Positions 1-8,046 of a stretch of 64,000 nt of DNA are shown in pieces. The notes beneath the pieces are model-generated. The model searched no databases. It was not told the DNA's origin and saw nothing but the letters and a program-made list of their open reading frames with translations. The position numbers and the translations under genes were made by a program. Origin of the DNA: Azophilus sp965199705 (GTDB lineage Bacteria; Pseudomonadota; Gammaproteobacteria; Pseudomonadales; Azotimanducaceae); assembly GCA_965199705.1 (NCBI GenBank), contig OZ241359.1, forward strand, positions 2,542,001-2,606,000. The letters are read 5' to 3'. The stretch's first letter is position 1, and the number at the start of each line of letters is the position of its first letter.

Positions 1-81
1 AGAATGAACCGCGCATCATAAGGGAATTGCGTGGAGGTCAGCGGATCAGGTCAACTGCACGCACTTGATTTCCAGCCAGAA

Positions 82-100
82 ATGAGTATATGTTACTCAT
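82..100. promoter_or_regulatory. Palindromic operator of the RHH cassette
   Basis: Perfect 7-bp inverted repeat ATGAGTA / TACTCAT with a 5-bp spacer, ending 25 bp before the ATG of the ribbon-helix-helix gene. RHH proteins commonly bind such short palindromes and repress their own promoter, so autoregulation is the natural reading. Binding itself is inferred. Confidence 0.5.
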
Positions 101-125
101 CTCATACAGGGTGATCGATACGACG

Positions 126-356
126 ATGGCGAAGACGCGCGTGCAACTGGATCTGAGGTCCGAAGAAGCGGATGAGCTGGACCGGCTTCGGGGCCGATTC
201 GGGCTGCGATCCAGGGCGGATACCGTTCGGGCCGCGCTCGCGATCACGGAATGGGTGGAGTCCGAATCCAAACGCGGCCGAAAAGTGGTTTCGGTCGGTG
301 GTGATTACGTGTCGCATCTGGTCGTCCCGGGCATTACGACCGCAGTCGATCGATAG
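126..356 (+). CDS. Ribbon-helix-helix DNA-binding protein
   Basis: A 76-residue protein whose first part (TRVQLDLRSEEADELDRLR, then a turn and RSRADTVRAALAI) has the beta-strand, helix A, helix B pattern of CopG/Arc-type regulators: an alternating N-terminal strand for major-groove contact and two amphipathic helices for dimerisation. The C-terminal 30 residues are not recognised. The ATG at 126 is preferred to the upstream ATG at 90, because the RHH strand begins directly after it and the upstream ATG lies inside the operator palindrome. The next gene starts 13 bp after its stop with a good AGGGAG ribosome site, so the two are probably co-transcribed. RHH proteins of this size are autorepressors, antitoxins or plasmid-type regulators; no toxin is recognised next to it. 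Confidence 0.8.
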   Translation: MAKTRVQLDLRSEEADELDRLRGRFGLRSRADTVRAALAITEWVESESKRGRKVVSVGGDYVSHLVVPGITTAVDR

Positions 357-369
357 GGAGTCGTCGAAA

Positions 370-684
370 ATGGAAAAGCCAACCAAACGAGTGGACAACT
401 TCGGCACCTTCTTGAAGACGGTGTCCAGGCCGAGGCCCAACGCCGTCCGAGTGGAAGTTTCGCCGATGGCGATCATTGAGACGCTGTCACATCATGACGA
501 CGCCATCGGTATCGTCGAACTCGCGGAGGAGAGCAACTTGCCTATTTCGCAGACGGTCATGGCGATCGAACCGCTGAAAGCCGCAGACCTGATCGAATTT
601 TCCGACCTCAACGAGATGGTTTCTCTGACACCGATGGGCCGCAACCTGGCCAACATTCCCATTGGGAAACTTCAGTCCAGATGA
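370..684 (+). CDS. Small winged-helix-like protein, function unknown
   Basis: A 104-residue protein. Residues from about 33 on (SPMAIIETLSHHDDAIGIVE, followed by the helix-turn-helix-like segment LPISQTVMAIEPLKAADLI) look like a winged helix in which a recognition helix is followed by a short strand (FSDLNEMVSLTPMGRNLA), as in MarR/ArsR-like or LexA-like wings. The N-terminal 30 residues are basic. The ATG at 370 follows AGGGAG by 9 bases; the longer reading starting at 172 overlaps the RHH gene and is unlikely. It sits between the RHH regulator and a membrane protein in the same direction. Either a second regulator or an adaptor for the membrane protein. The fold call is by eye only. Confidence 0.65.
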   Translation: MEKPTKRVDNFGTFLKTVSRPRPNAVRVEVSPMAIIETLSHHDDAIGIVELAEESNLPISQTVMAIEPLKAADLIEFSDLNEMVSLTPMGRNLANIPIGKLQSR

Positions 685-717
685 TCCGGCCCTCGCGCCG
701 GCAATAAGCGAAGACCA

Positions 718-1368
718 ATGCTGGCGTACTCGCTCTCGGCCCTGATCGCCTTTATCGCGGCGATGAGCGAACTCGTCGCGCGCTATCAGGATGCGCCGCG
801 CAAAGCCGTTTTCACGGTACCCGGATTCTTCTACCTGGCCGTCAATGGGCTCGCCGCCGCACTGGCCTATCTCTTGATCGTCGAAGTATTCGTACTGGAC
901 TTCGGTCTGACGGACGCCGAGTCCCTCAAACGCGATGCCTACAGAGTCCTGCTCGCGAGTCTCGGCTCAATGGCCTTCTTCCGCAGTTCGCTGTTCAACG
1001 TGCGCGTGGGCGACTCGGATATCGCGGTCGGGCCCGCCGGCATTTTGCAGATCTTTCTTTCTGCCGCCGATCGCGCAGTGGATCGGGCGCGGGCAACCCC
1101 GAGAGCGCGTCTCGTCAACAAGACCATGAACGGTATCGATTTCGACAAAGCGTGGATTTCGTTGCCGCCGTTCTGTTTCCAACTGATGCAGAACGTTACC
1201 GCCGAAGAACAGACCCAGTTCGGCAGGAGTATCGAAGTGTTGCGTAACAATGCCGAGATCGACGGGAAAGTGAAATCGTTGATTCTCGGTTTGTCACTTC
1301 TGAGTATTGTCGGCGAGTCCGTGCTGACTGCCGCGGTCGAAACGTTGCGAGACCACATCTCGGAATAG
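718..1368 (+). CDS. Membrane protein of unknown function
   Basis: A 216-residue protein. Two hydrophobic segments lie near the N-terminus (roughly residues 2-18 and 35-60), followed by a soluble domain of about 130 residues that ends in another moderately hydrophobic stretch (SLILGLSLLSIVGESVLTAA). The soluble part is not recognised. It starts 33 bp after the winged-helix gene, on the same strand, and is probably the third gene of one cassette whose first gene is the RHH regulator. No signal peptide cleavage site is evident, so the first segments probably stay as membrane anchors with the domain in the cytoplasm. The cassette could be a small sensing or defence module, but nothing in the sequence proves a role. 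Confidence 0.7.
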   Translation: MLAYSLSALIAFIAAMSELVARYQDAPRKAVFTVPGFFYLAVNGLAAALAYLLIVEVFVLDFGLTDAESLKRDAYRVLLASLGSMAFFRSSLFNVRVGDSDIAVGPAGILQIFLSAADRAVDRARATPRARLVNKTMNGIDFDKAWISLPPFCFQLMQNVTAEEQTQFGRSIEVLRNNAEIDGKVKSLILGLSLLSIVGESVLTAAVETLRDHISE

Positions 1369-1787
1369 TCAGCCCGCCGGCCGCGGATAAGAAAAAGCAC
1401 CCCCCAAGTCACCCCTCGCGCGGCGGCTCGGGCGGTTCGAACTGCTTGGGGAGGCGGTCTCGGTGAAGGTCAGGAACCGGGGCTCGTCGAACGCGGGGAC
1501 GCTGAACTGGCGCACCCTGCTGGACTGGACGGCGGGGATGCTGCCGGCGGGGACGCGCTTGCGCACATCCCGAAACCGACCGTCCCGCAAGCGGGATCCG
1601 ACATCCTTTTGCAACGCTCCGCCGCCCGGATGCGCCCGCGCTTGGCCCCCGCATGACGCTCCCGCCGACCCCAGCCTCAAAATGAGGCCGATCAGCCAGG
1701 ATCACGGCCTTGTCAGGGGATTGGGATCAGTCAGTCTATGGGACACGATCTGGTAGATAATACGCTTGAGTCTGTGGAGGCACATTC
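1369..1787. other. Intergenic stretch, no gene recognised
   Basis: About 420 bp between the membrane protein and the three-Cys protein. Open frames exist on both strands but show only low-complexity Arg/Pro/Ser-rich translations and no recognisable family; they look like by-products of GC richness or debris of a decayed gene. The last 15 bases carry a good ribosome site (GGAGG) for the next gene. Confidence 0.5.
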
Positions 1788-2612
1788 ATGGCGCGGGATT
1801 CAAAAATCGAATGGACCGATCATACTTTCAATCCCTGGTGGGGGTGCACCAAGGTGTCACCCGCTTGTGATCATTGCTACGCTGAAACCTGGGCGAGGCG
1901 CTTGGGGTTCGACGTCTGGAGCGCGAAGAGGCCGCGCCGCCTTCCAAGCGAAGCCTACTGGCGGCAGCCTCATCGCTGGAACGCAGAGGCGGCTCGCAGC
2001 GGAACCCGATTTCGCATCTTCTGCGCCTCAATGGCGGACGTCTTCGAGTGGAAAAAGGGATTGGCGCCCTGGCGGCATCGACTGTGGGAAGTGATCGAGA
2101 GCACGCCGAATCTGGATTGGCTGCTCCTGACCAAGCGTCCCCATCTGGCGCAGCGCCTGGCTCCCTGGCAAGATGATTGGCCTGCACATGTATGGCTGGG
2201 CACGACGGTTGAAGGCCAGCGCTGGGCCGACAAGCGCTTGCCCCACCTTGCCGATGCCGGAGCGCGCATTCGCTTTGTTTCCTGCGAACCACTGCTTGAT
2301 CAGGTTGAACTGGCGCCCTGGCTGGAGCGCAAGGCCATTGATTGGGTCATCGCCGGTGGCGAAAGTGGGCCGAAAGCAAGGCCGAGTAATCCCCGCTGGT
2401 TCCACGATCTCCGCGACCAATGCATTGCTCACGAAACGCCCTTCCATTTCAAGCAGTGGGGCGACTGGGCGCCTGTTGAGGCGGTGCCCGGAGCCGTACC
2501 GAGGACGGTTGTCAACGGAGGAGATTATTCCGCCCCCATGGGCAGGTTCGGGAAGAAGATTACGGGGCGGGTTCTCGGTGATCGCACCTGGGATGGTCTG
2601 CCTGTTGCCTGA
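1788..2612 (+). CDS. Phage Gp37/Gp68 family three-Cys protein (DUF5131)
   Basis: A 274-residue protein of the Gp37/Gp68 family (PF07505, DUF5131), seen in phages and mobile regions. The family signature is at the N-terminus: IEWTDHTFNPWWGCTKVSPA then Cys-His-Cys, that is C20-x6-C27-x2-C30, a likely metal or Fe-S site resembling radical-SAM folds. Other family hallmarks are LTKRP, WLGTTVE, RFVSCEPLL and WVIAGGESGP, followed by HFKQWGDW near the C-terminus. Biochemical function is not established; a nucleic-acid repair or modification role is often suggested. The usual companion gene (three-Cys-motif partner, TcmP) is not adjacent: an insertion sequence begins 91 bp downstream. The ATG follows GGAGG by 7 bases. 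Confidence 0.9.
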   Translation: MARDSKIEWTDHTFNPWWGCTKVSPACDHCYAETWARRLGFDVWSAKRPRRLPSEAYWRQPHRWNAEAARSGTRFRIFCASMADVFEWKKGLAPWRHRLWEVIESTPNLDWLLLTKRPHLAQRLAPWQDDWPAHVWLGTTVEGQRWADKRLPHLADAGARIRFVSCEPLLDQVELAPWLERKAIDWVIAGGESGPKARPSNPRWFHDLRDQCIAHETPFHFKQWGDWAPVEAVPGAVPRTVVNGGDYSAPMGRFGKKITGRVLGDRTWDGLPVA

Positions 2613-2703
2613 AGCGGATCTGAATATTCTTCCCTGATGGGAACCCTTTGCTTCCTTGGGGGCGCCGGACTTCGATTCGGCCATCTCGTTCCAGCGGCCT
2701 TAG

Positions 2704-2717
2704 CCCAAGTTTACCAA
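2704..2717 (+). repeat. Left terminal inverted repeat of the IS
   Basis: CCCAAGTTTACCAA, exact complement of the right end at 4776-4789; preceded by TTAG. Confidence 0.85.
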
Positions 2718-2886
2718 GGCGGGGTTATTTTGGGCCTGTTTGGGCAGGGTTTTGGGGTTTTGTTGGGTGTTTTGAGCACGTAAGTCATTGATTTATTGTT
2801 TTCGTGCGTTGGGAAATCTCAATGTAGTGCCATAATCGTATATTTGGGTATTGACAATCCTGCGCCCATACCCAATCCTGACCTGC

Positions 2887-4683
2887 ATGTTCATCCGCCG
2901 CACGCAAACCCGCCGAGCCAAGGATGGTTCGACCTACAGCACCACTCGCCTGGTGCACAGTGAGCGTCTCGGCGGCAAGGTGCGTCAGCGCACGCTGCTC
3001 AACCTCGGGCGCCACTTCGAGATCGAGCCGGAACTCTGGCCGCGCTTGTGCGCGCGTATCGAGGATTTGCTTGAGGGACAGCACCGGCTGTTTGACGACC
3101 TCGGCGAGACCGTCGAGACCGAAGCGCAACGCATTGCCGCCTTGCTGTTGGCGCGAGGGCATGGCGCAGCGCCCGGCGCAGAACGAGACCCTGTGGCGAT
3201 CTGCCCGGAGTCCATGGCGCTGGCCCGTGCGCGTAGTGTCGGCGTTGAGCAGATCGGGTTATGGGCCATGCAGCAGACGGGACTGATGCCACTGCTGGAA
3301 ACGCTTGGCGTCAACGGCGCCTTGCGCTCGGCAGCGACTGGTCTGATCGTCGGTCGTCTGGCGCACCCGGCCAGCGAGCGCGAGACGCACCGCTGGCTGG
3401 CACAGGACAGTGCCCTGGGCGAGTTGCTGGGAGTGGACTACGAGTCCATGGGCGCGATGCAACTGTACCGGGCCTCGGACGCCCTGGTGAAGCACCGTGA
3501 CGCCATAGAAGCGCATCTGTACGAGCGCGCCATGAACCTGTTCGGCCTGTGCGCCACGGTGACGCTTTTTGATCTGACCAACACCTACTTCGAGGGGGAG
3601 GCCGCAGGCCAGCCCCTGGCCCGACACGGGCACTCCAAGGAAAAACGCAGCGACTGTCCTCTGCTCACGCTCGGCCTGGTGTTGGACGGCTCTGGTTTTG
3701 TCAGCCGTTCTCGGGTGTTTGCCGGCAATGTGCGCGAACCCGCCACGCTGCAAGGCATGCTGGCCGGCCTGGGCGCGCCAGCCGACGCCCTGGTGGTCAT
3801 GGATCGGGGCATTGCCACCGAAGCGCAGATTGCCTGGCTGCGTGACGCCGGTTACCGCTATCTGGTGGTCAGCCGCAAGCGCAAGCGCGAGTTCAACGCC
3901 GAGGCCGCCGAATCCATCACCACCGCCTCGGGATGCCAACTGCATCTGGATCGCAGGGTCTGCGAAGACTCTGGCGAAGTCCTTCTGCACTGTTACTCCG
4001 AGGAGCGCGCCCAGAAGGAGCGCGCCATGGTCGAGCGCTTCTGCGCCCGCTACGAAGCCGCATTGACAAAACTCGCGCTGGCGTTATCCAACCCCCGGGC
4101 CCGGCGCAAACCCGAGCAGATCAACCAACGCCTCGGGCGGCTCAAGGCGCAACACCGACGCGTCGCCGGCTACTACTCGCTCGACTTGACCGTCCAGGGT
4201 GAGCGCGTCCAGTCCATCACCTGGACCCGCAACCCCGCCAAAGGTTCCATGGCTGATCGCCCTGGCGTCTATTGCCTGCGCTCCAATCTCACCGACTGGG
4301 ATGCACAACGCCTATGGCGAACCTACGCCACCCTCACCGACCTGGAAGCCGTGTTCCGATGCCTGAAGACCGAACTCGGACTGCGCCCCATCTACCACCA
4401 GACCCCGAAGCGCGCCGAGGGACATCTGTTCATCGCCGTCATCGCTTACCAACTCGTCCAGATCGTGCGCAGACAACTGCGCGTGAACGACATCCATCAT
4501 AGCTGGACCAGCCTGCGCAACCGCCTTGCCTCGCGATGCCGCGTCACCGCCACCTTCCGATGCGCCGACAGCCGAACCCTGCATCTGCGCAAGGCCACCG
4601 CCCTTGAACCGCACCAGCAACCCATCTACGACGCTCTTGGCATACATCCTGACGCCGGCGGCTTCCTCAAAACGGTCATCTGA
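2887..4683 (+). CDS. IS1634-family transposase
   Basis: A 598-residue DDE transposase of the IS4/IS1634 group. The first catalytic Asp lies in LFDLTNTYFEG, the second in VVMDRGIATEAQIAWL (both typical of the family) and the Glu in DLEAVFRCLKTELGLRP, followed by the conserved RAEGHLFIAVIAYQL. The N-terminus MFIRRTQTRR with a short basic region is typical, so the ATG at 2887 is preferred; an in-frame alternative start at 2851 would add 12 residues. The gene is full-length without internal stops and fills the element, with its stop 106 bp before the right end. It catalyses cut-and-paste or copy-out transposition of the element it sits in. Confidence 0.92.
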   Translation: MFIRRTQTRRAKDGSTYSTTRLVHSERLGGKVRQRTLLNLGRHFEIEPELWPRLCARIEDLLEGQHRLFDDLGETVETEAQRIAALLLARGHGAAPGAERDPVAICPESMALARARSVGVEQIGLWAMQQTGLMPLLETLGVNGALRSAATGLIVGRLAHPASERETHRWLAQDSALGELLGVDYESMGAMQLYRASDALVKHRDAIEAHLYERAMNLFGLCATVTLFDLTNTYFEGEAAGQPLARHGHSKEKRSDCPLLTLGLVLDGSGFVSRSRVFAGNVREPATLQGMLAGLGAPADALVVMDRGIATEAQIAWLRDAGYRYLVVSRKRKREFNAEAAESITTASGCQLHLDRRVCEDSGEVLLHCYSEERAQKERAMVERFCARYEAALTKLALALSNPRARRKPEQINQRLGRLKAQHRRVAGYYSLDLTVQGERVQSITWTRNPAKGSMADRPGVYCLRSNLTDWDAQRLWRTYATLTDLEAVFRCLKTELGLRPIYHQTPKRAEGHLFIAVIAYQLVQIVRRQLRVNDIHHSWTSLRNRLASRCRVTATFRCADSRTLHLRKATALEPHQQPIYDALGIHPDAGGFLKTVI

Positions 4684-4775
4684 ACAAGATCAACTCCCCA
4701 AAGGCGCTCATTGTAGTGCCTTACGCCAAATTATCTCCCCCTAACACAATGATTATTATTACTTTTAATTTCTCA

Positions 4776-4789
4776 TTGGTAAACTTGGG
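4776..4789 (-). repeat. Right terminal inverted repeat of the IS
   Basis: TTGGTAAACTTGGG, exact complement of the left end; followed by TTAG, the same four bases that precede the left end. Confidence 0.85.
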
Positions 4790-4793
4790 TTAG

Positions 4794-4934
4794 CGAGCAG
4801 TGGACTTTCGGCAATGCTTCTGTAGCATATATCAAGTCCGGCCCCACTGGACTTAGCAGGTCAGGATTGAGGCGGACTCGGGTCGTAATAAGTCTTACGA
4901 CGCAAAATGAGAGGCCGCCCTCGGGCGGTCTCTC
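4794..4934 (+). ncRNA. Possible small RNA (three stem-loops)
   Basis: Between the IS and adk there is no open frame but dense dyad symmetry. GGACTT occurs twice (4802-4807, 4849-4854) and either copy can pair with AAGTCC at 4834-4839. Next comes a perfect 7-bp stem, GTCGTAA (4882-4888) with TTACGAC (4895-4901) and a 6-base loop, and finally a strong 12-bp hairpin at 4909-4934. This succession looks like a structured transcript ending at a terminator. It may equally be the leader of a gene that the IS has cut off. No known RNA family is recognised. Confidence 0.25.
4909..4934 (-). terminator. Terminator downstream of adk (bidirectional hairpin)
   Basis: GAGAGGCCGCCC at 4909-4920 pairs with GGGCGGTCTCTC at 4923-4934 (one wobble). 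On the minus strand the stem is followed by ATTTTG, giving a short U tract about 100 bp after the adk stop; on the plus strand the tail is only CCCTTTC. It therefore fits best as the adk terminator, with a weaker plus-strand role. Confidence 0.65.
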
Positions 4935-5039
4935 CCTTTCATCCGAACCGCCTTGCCGACCGATGGCCGGTGAAAACTGTGTGGCCTAAAAGCGGCGAAG
5001 TTGAAGATCGAAGTCATCCAACTCCGCCCCGGCATCCGC

Positions 5040-5687
5040 TCAGCCGCGCAGTGCCGCTGCGATTTCTGCCTGGATATCGTTGACTGAACCGGTGCCTCGA
5101 ACCGCGATGTAGCGGGTTTCGCCGGACGCGGCGAGGCGCTGGTAGTAACCCACCAGCGGCTCTGTCTGCTCGCGGTAAACGACCAGTCGGCTGCGCACTG
5201 TCGCTTCCTTGTCGTCGTCGCGCTGGATCAGCGGTTCTCCGGTTTCGTCATCCCGGCCCGTCTGCCGCGGCGGGTTGTGGATGAGATGATAGGTGCGCCC
5301 GCTGCCCGGGTGCATCCGGCGGCCACCCAGTCGTTCGACGATCTCATCGTCCGGCGCCTGAATTTCCACCACGGCGTCCAGGGCAACCCCGGCTGCCGCC
5401 AGCGCCTCGGCCTGGGGAATGGTGCGCGGGAATCCGTCGAACAGAAAACCGCGCACGGCGTCTGGCTGCCGGATGCGCTCGCGCACCAGGCCGATGATGA
5501 TGTCATCGGAGACCAGGTCGCCGGCGTCCATCACTGCCTTTGCCCGTCTGCCGAGTTCAGTGCCAGCAGCTACCGCTGCGCGCAGCATGTCGCCGGTCGA
5601 GATCTGGGGGATACTCAAGGCTTCGCAGACGAGTCTGGCCTGGGTGCCCTTGCCGGCGCCGGGCGGGCCAAGCAGCACGGCCTTCAC
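5040..5687 (-). CDS. adk: Adenylate kinase
   Basis: A 215-residue adenylate kinase, interconverting ATP + AMP and 2 ADP in the cytosol and keeping the adenylate pool balanced. The P-loop GPPGAGKGT is at residues 7-15, the AMP-binding region has STGDMLR, and the LID domain is of the long type (GGRRMHPGSGRTYHL ... DDDKEATVRSRL) without zinc cysteines, as in E. coli. Length equals the family standard. It is 64 bp downstream of relA on the same strand and ends at a strong terminator hairpin. Confidence 0.97.
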   Translation of the reverse strand: MKAVLLGPPGAGKGTQARLVCEALSIPQISTGDMLRAAVAAGTELGRRAKAVMDAGDLVSDDIIIGLVRERIRQPDAVRGFLFDGFPRTIPQAEALAAAGVALDAVVEIQAPDDEIVERLGGRRMHPGSGRTYHLIHNPPRQTGRDDETGEPLIQRDDDKEATVRSRLVVYREQTEPLVGYYQRLAASGETRYIAVRGTGSVNDIQAEIAAALRG

Positions 5688-5751
5688 GGGCCGCCTCCGG
5701 CGGGCCGAACACCACCGGGGTCGCGTGATTGCAGGCCACTGATGGCGCTTG

Positions 5752-7710
5752 TCATGGTTCCGGTATCCGGTTCACCGATTGCACCTCCCGCACCTGGCGC
5801 AGATGTTGCATCACCCGGCCAAGTTCATACAAATCAGCAAGCATCAATTTCAATTCCAGTCGAGCCAGGTTGGCGCTGCTGTCCACATCGGCGCCCGCCG
5901 CAGACATGGATAGCCCGAAACGGCTGACAACGGCGACCAGGTCACGCAGCAGATTCTCCCGGTCTGTCGCCAGTATCCGCAGGCGAAAGGCGTCCGAGCC
6001 GCTGTCGAAGGATGCCAGCCGAGGCTGCAACACCTGTAGCGGGAAGGCTTCGCCCGCGCCAAGCGCCTGAAACAGCGTCGATTCTGTGGCCAGTATCGGG
6101 TCGCTGACCAGGCCGGGCAGGTCGGCCGGGTCAAGGCGAGAATGCGCGAAGCCGGCCACGACTGTCTGCCAGTCTGCCCGACCGGCTGCCTCGATGGTCT
6201 GCGGCGATTGCGAGCGCAGCCATTCGCGGATCTTCTCACGCGCCCGGGCAGTGTTCGCATAGCCGAGGTCGGGGTCGAGCCAGAGCGCCCGAGGCGCTGG
6301 CGCCGATCCGGTGAGAATGCGTACCCGCTGTCCGGATTCCAGCCTGGCGTTGAGTGCGAGGAGCCTCCCATCCACTTCCGCGCCGATGCACTTGTGCCCC
6401 ACTTCCGTGTGCACGCGGTAGGCGAAATCCAGCGGCGTGGCGCCGTCCGCGAGATCCAGCACCTGGCCTCTCGGCGTATAGACGAACACCCGAACCGCCG
6501 GGCCGTAGCGGGCTGCCTCCCGCTCGAGTTCTCCGGCCAATCCTTGTGCAAGGCTTGTCTCGCCCCGCGCCTCGGCATCCAGCACCCGGCGCAGCGAAGC
6601 AACCTTGCTGGCGTAATGGTCGTCTTCCGCATCCATGCCCTTGTAGGCCCAATGGGCGCAGACCCCGAGTTCGGCGGCCCGGTGCATCTCCCGGGTTCTG
6701 ATCTGCACCTCGAACACAGCCCCGTCGTCACCAACCACCGCGGTGTGCAGGGATTGGTAGCCGTTTTCCTTGGGGCTGGCAACGTAGTCGTCGAGTTCAT
6801 GCGGCACCGGTGGCCAGCAGGCATGGACAATGCCCAGGGCCGCATAGCACTCGGGCGCCGTCTCGACGATCACCCGCAAGGCCTGAACATCGTGGACTTC
6901 GTTGAATGGAATGCCCTTGGCGCTCATCTTGCGCCAGATGCTGTAAATGTGTTTCGCCCGACCGGCCACTTCCGCCTGCATGTCCCGGGCGGCAAAGGCC
7001 CGCTTGAGCTGCGCAACCAGAATCCGAACCTGTGCTTCCCGCTGCCGGCGCCGGCCAGCGAGTTGCTCTGCGATGCGCGCATAGGCGCCGGGCTCCAGAT
7101 AGAGCAGCGCCAGATCTTCCAGCTCCCACTTCAGTTGCCAGATGCCGAGCCGGTCCGCCAGGGGCACGAACACAGTCAGCGCTTCGGTAGCGATGCGCGC
7201 CTTGCGCTCTTCGGAACTCTGCCTGGCCCGGCGCATGGCCACCACCCGCTCTGCCAGCTTCAGCACCGCCACCCGGCCATCATCGATCAATGCCACCAGC
7301 ATCCGGCGGATGTTGACGGTTTGATCCTTGGCCTCGCTGGCGAGCAGGCGGGCGCTGGTGAGATCCAGAATGCGGCTGTCGGCCATCTGCTTGACCGCCA
7401 GCACCAGGCCAGCCGCTTCCGCCCCGATCACCGGGTCAAGCGCCGCCTTTCCCCAGCCGCCATGCCGAGCCGGGCGATAGAAGAGCGCGGCCAGAACCGA
7501 TTCTGTGTCCAGTTCCATGGCAGACGCCAGTTGCGCCAGTTCCAGCCCGGTCTCCAGATGCGCCGGGGCATTGCGCTCGGCCAGACGCTGGACAGCTGCC
7601 TCGATTCTGGGTTGCTGCAATCGGCTGTTGCGCGAACACAAATCTTGCGCCCAGTCGGCCAGCGCCCGATCATCCGCCACGGACTCTTTGGATCGTCGGC
7701 GAGCCATCAT
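5752..7710 (-). CDS. relA: (p)ppGpp synthetase, RelA type
   Basis: A 652-residue RelA/SpoT homologue that makes (p)ppGpp from ATP and GTP/GDP in response to amino-acid starvation. The N-terminal hydrolase-like domain lacks the HD pair (VLAALFYRPARHGG where a functional enzyme has an HDT motif), so this is the synthetase-only RelA rather than SpoT. The synthetase core (NEVHDVQALRVIV, ENGYQSLHTAVV, ELGVCAHWAYKG), the TGS domain (VRVFVYTPRGQVLDLADGAT) and a C-terminal ACT domain follow in order. It is somewhat shorter than E. coli RelA (744). The start ATGATG overlaps the stop of the upstream small membrane protein by a few bases, implying translational coupling. Confidence 0.95.
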   Translation of the reverse strand: MMARRRSKESVADDRALADWAQDLCSRNSRLQQPRIEAAVQRLAERNAPAHLETGLELAQLASAMELDTESVLAALFYRPARHGGWGKAALDPVIGAEAAGLVLAVKQMADSRILDLTSARLLASEAKDQTVNIRRMLVALIDDGRVAVLKLAERVVAMRRARQSSEERKARIATEALTVFVPLADRLGIWQLKWELEDLALLYLEPGAYARIAEQLAGRRRQREAQVRILVAQLKRAFAARDMQAEVAGRAKHIYSIWRKMSAKGIPFNEVHDVQALRVIVETAPECYAALGIVHACWPPVPHELDDYVASPKENGYQSLHTAVVGDDGAVFEVQIRTREMHRAAELGVCAHWAYKGMDAEDDHYASKVASLRRVLDAEARGETSLAQGLAGELEREAARYGPAVRVFVYTPRGQVLDLADGATPLDFAYRVHTEVGHKCIGAEVDGRLLALNARLESGQRVRILTGSAPAPRALWLDPDLGYANTARAREKIREWLRSQSPQTIEAAGRADWQTVVAGFAHSRLDPADLPGLVSDPILATESTLFQALGAGEAFPLQVLQPRLASFDSGSDAFRLRILATDRENLLRDLVAVVSRFGLSMSAAGADVDSSANLARLELKLMLADLYELGRVMQHLRQVREVQSVNRIPEP

Positions 7711-8042
7711 CGGCGCCGCAATCTGGACAGCAACGCAATCAGCGCTGCAATCGCTGTCGCCAGCACAAGGCCCGCCAGCAGCAGACGAAAGGACTGTCCG
7801 GGCCGGCCAGACGTCTGAAACACTGATTCAAACAGCAACACCACGATGGCAGGCGCCCAATGCTCCGAAAAGGAGGGAACGGGCGCCGGAATCAACAGGA
7901 GCGCAAAACAGAGGCATCGTAGCTGCCAGGCCAGAAATCGGGACGACAGGCGCCGCGTCAACCAGACCACCCCCAGGCCACTGAGGCATGCAAATCCAAG
8001 CACCAGCCCCCAGGCCAGCCACTCGCCACCGGTGAGGCTCAC
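7707..8042 (-). CDS. Small three-segment membrane protein
   Basis: An unrecognised 111-residue protein with three clear hydrophobic segments (GEWLAWGLVLGFACLSGLGV; CLCFALLLIPAPV; LLLAGLVLATAIAALIALLS) and a basic C-terminus LSRLRRR. The GTG at 8042 is taken as start because it lies 4 bp after the rnd stop; a longer reading would run into rnd. The stop overlaps the relA start (ATGA-type overlap), so it is co-translated with relA. An inner-membrane location is clear, the function is not. Confidence 0.6.
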   Translation of the reverse strand: MSLTGGEWLAWGLVLGFACLSGLGVVWLTRRLSSRFLAWQLRCLCFALLLIPAPVPSFSEHWAPAIVVLLFESVFQTSGRPGQSFRLLLAGLVLATAIAALIALLSRLRRR

Positions 8043-8046
8043 GCTG

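Larger units (their letters stand above)
2704..4789 (+). mobile_element. IS1634-like insertion sequence, complete
   Basis: The element is bounded by a perfect 14-bp terminal inverted repeat, CCCAAGTTTACCAA, at 2704-2717 and its complement at 4776-4789. Both ends are flanked by the direct repeat TTAG (2700-2703 and 4790-4793), which reads as a 4-bp target duplication. An alternative boundary keeps 17-bp repeats with one mismatch (2701-2717 / 4776-4792). It carries a single transposase gene. The A/T-rich sub-terminal regions also share a 9-bp direct repeat TGTAGTGCC (2823-2831, 4712-4720). Intact ends and an intact gene imply a recent or still active insertion. Confidence 0.85.

Noticed and set aside
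1425..1450. GGTTCGAAC resembling a tRNA T-loop
   Set aside because: No acceptor or anticodon stems can be drawn around it.
1369..1756. Open frames in the gap after the membrane protein
   Set aside because: Low-complexity Arg/Pro-rich translations on both strands, no start signal, no recognisable family.
2028..2684. Minus-strand 218-codon frame opposite the three-Cys gene
   Set aside because: Antisense to a clear DUF5131 member and without a recognisable product.
6142..7818. Long plus-strand frame opposite relA, and similar ones opposite rnd, dnaX, cysB and comEC
   Set aside because: Antisense shadows typical of GC-rich coding DNA; translations show no family and the opposite strand is certain.
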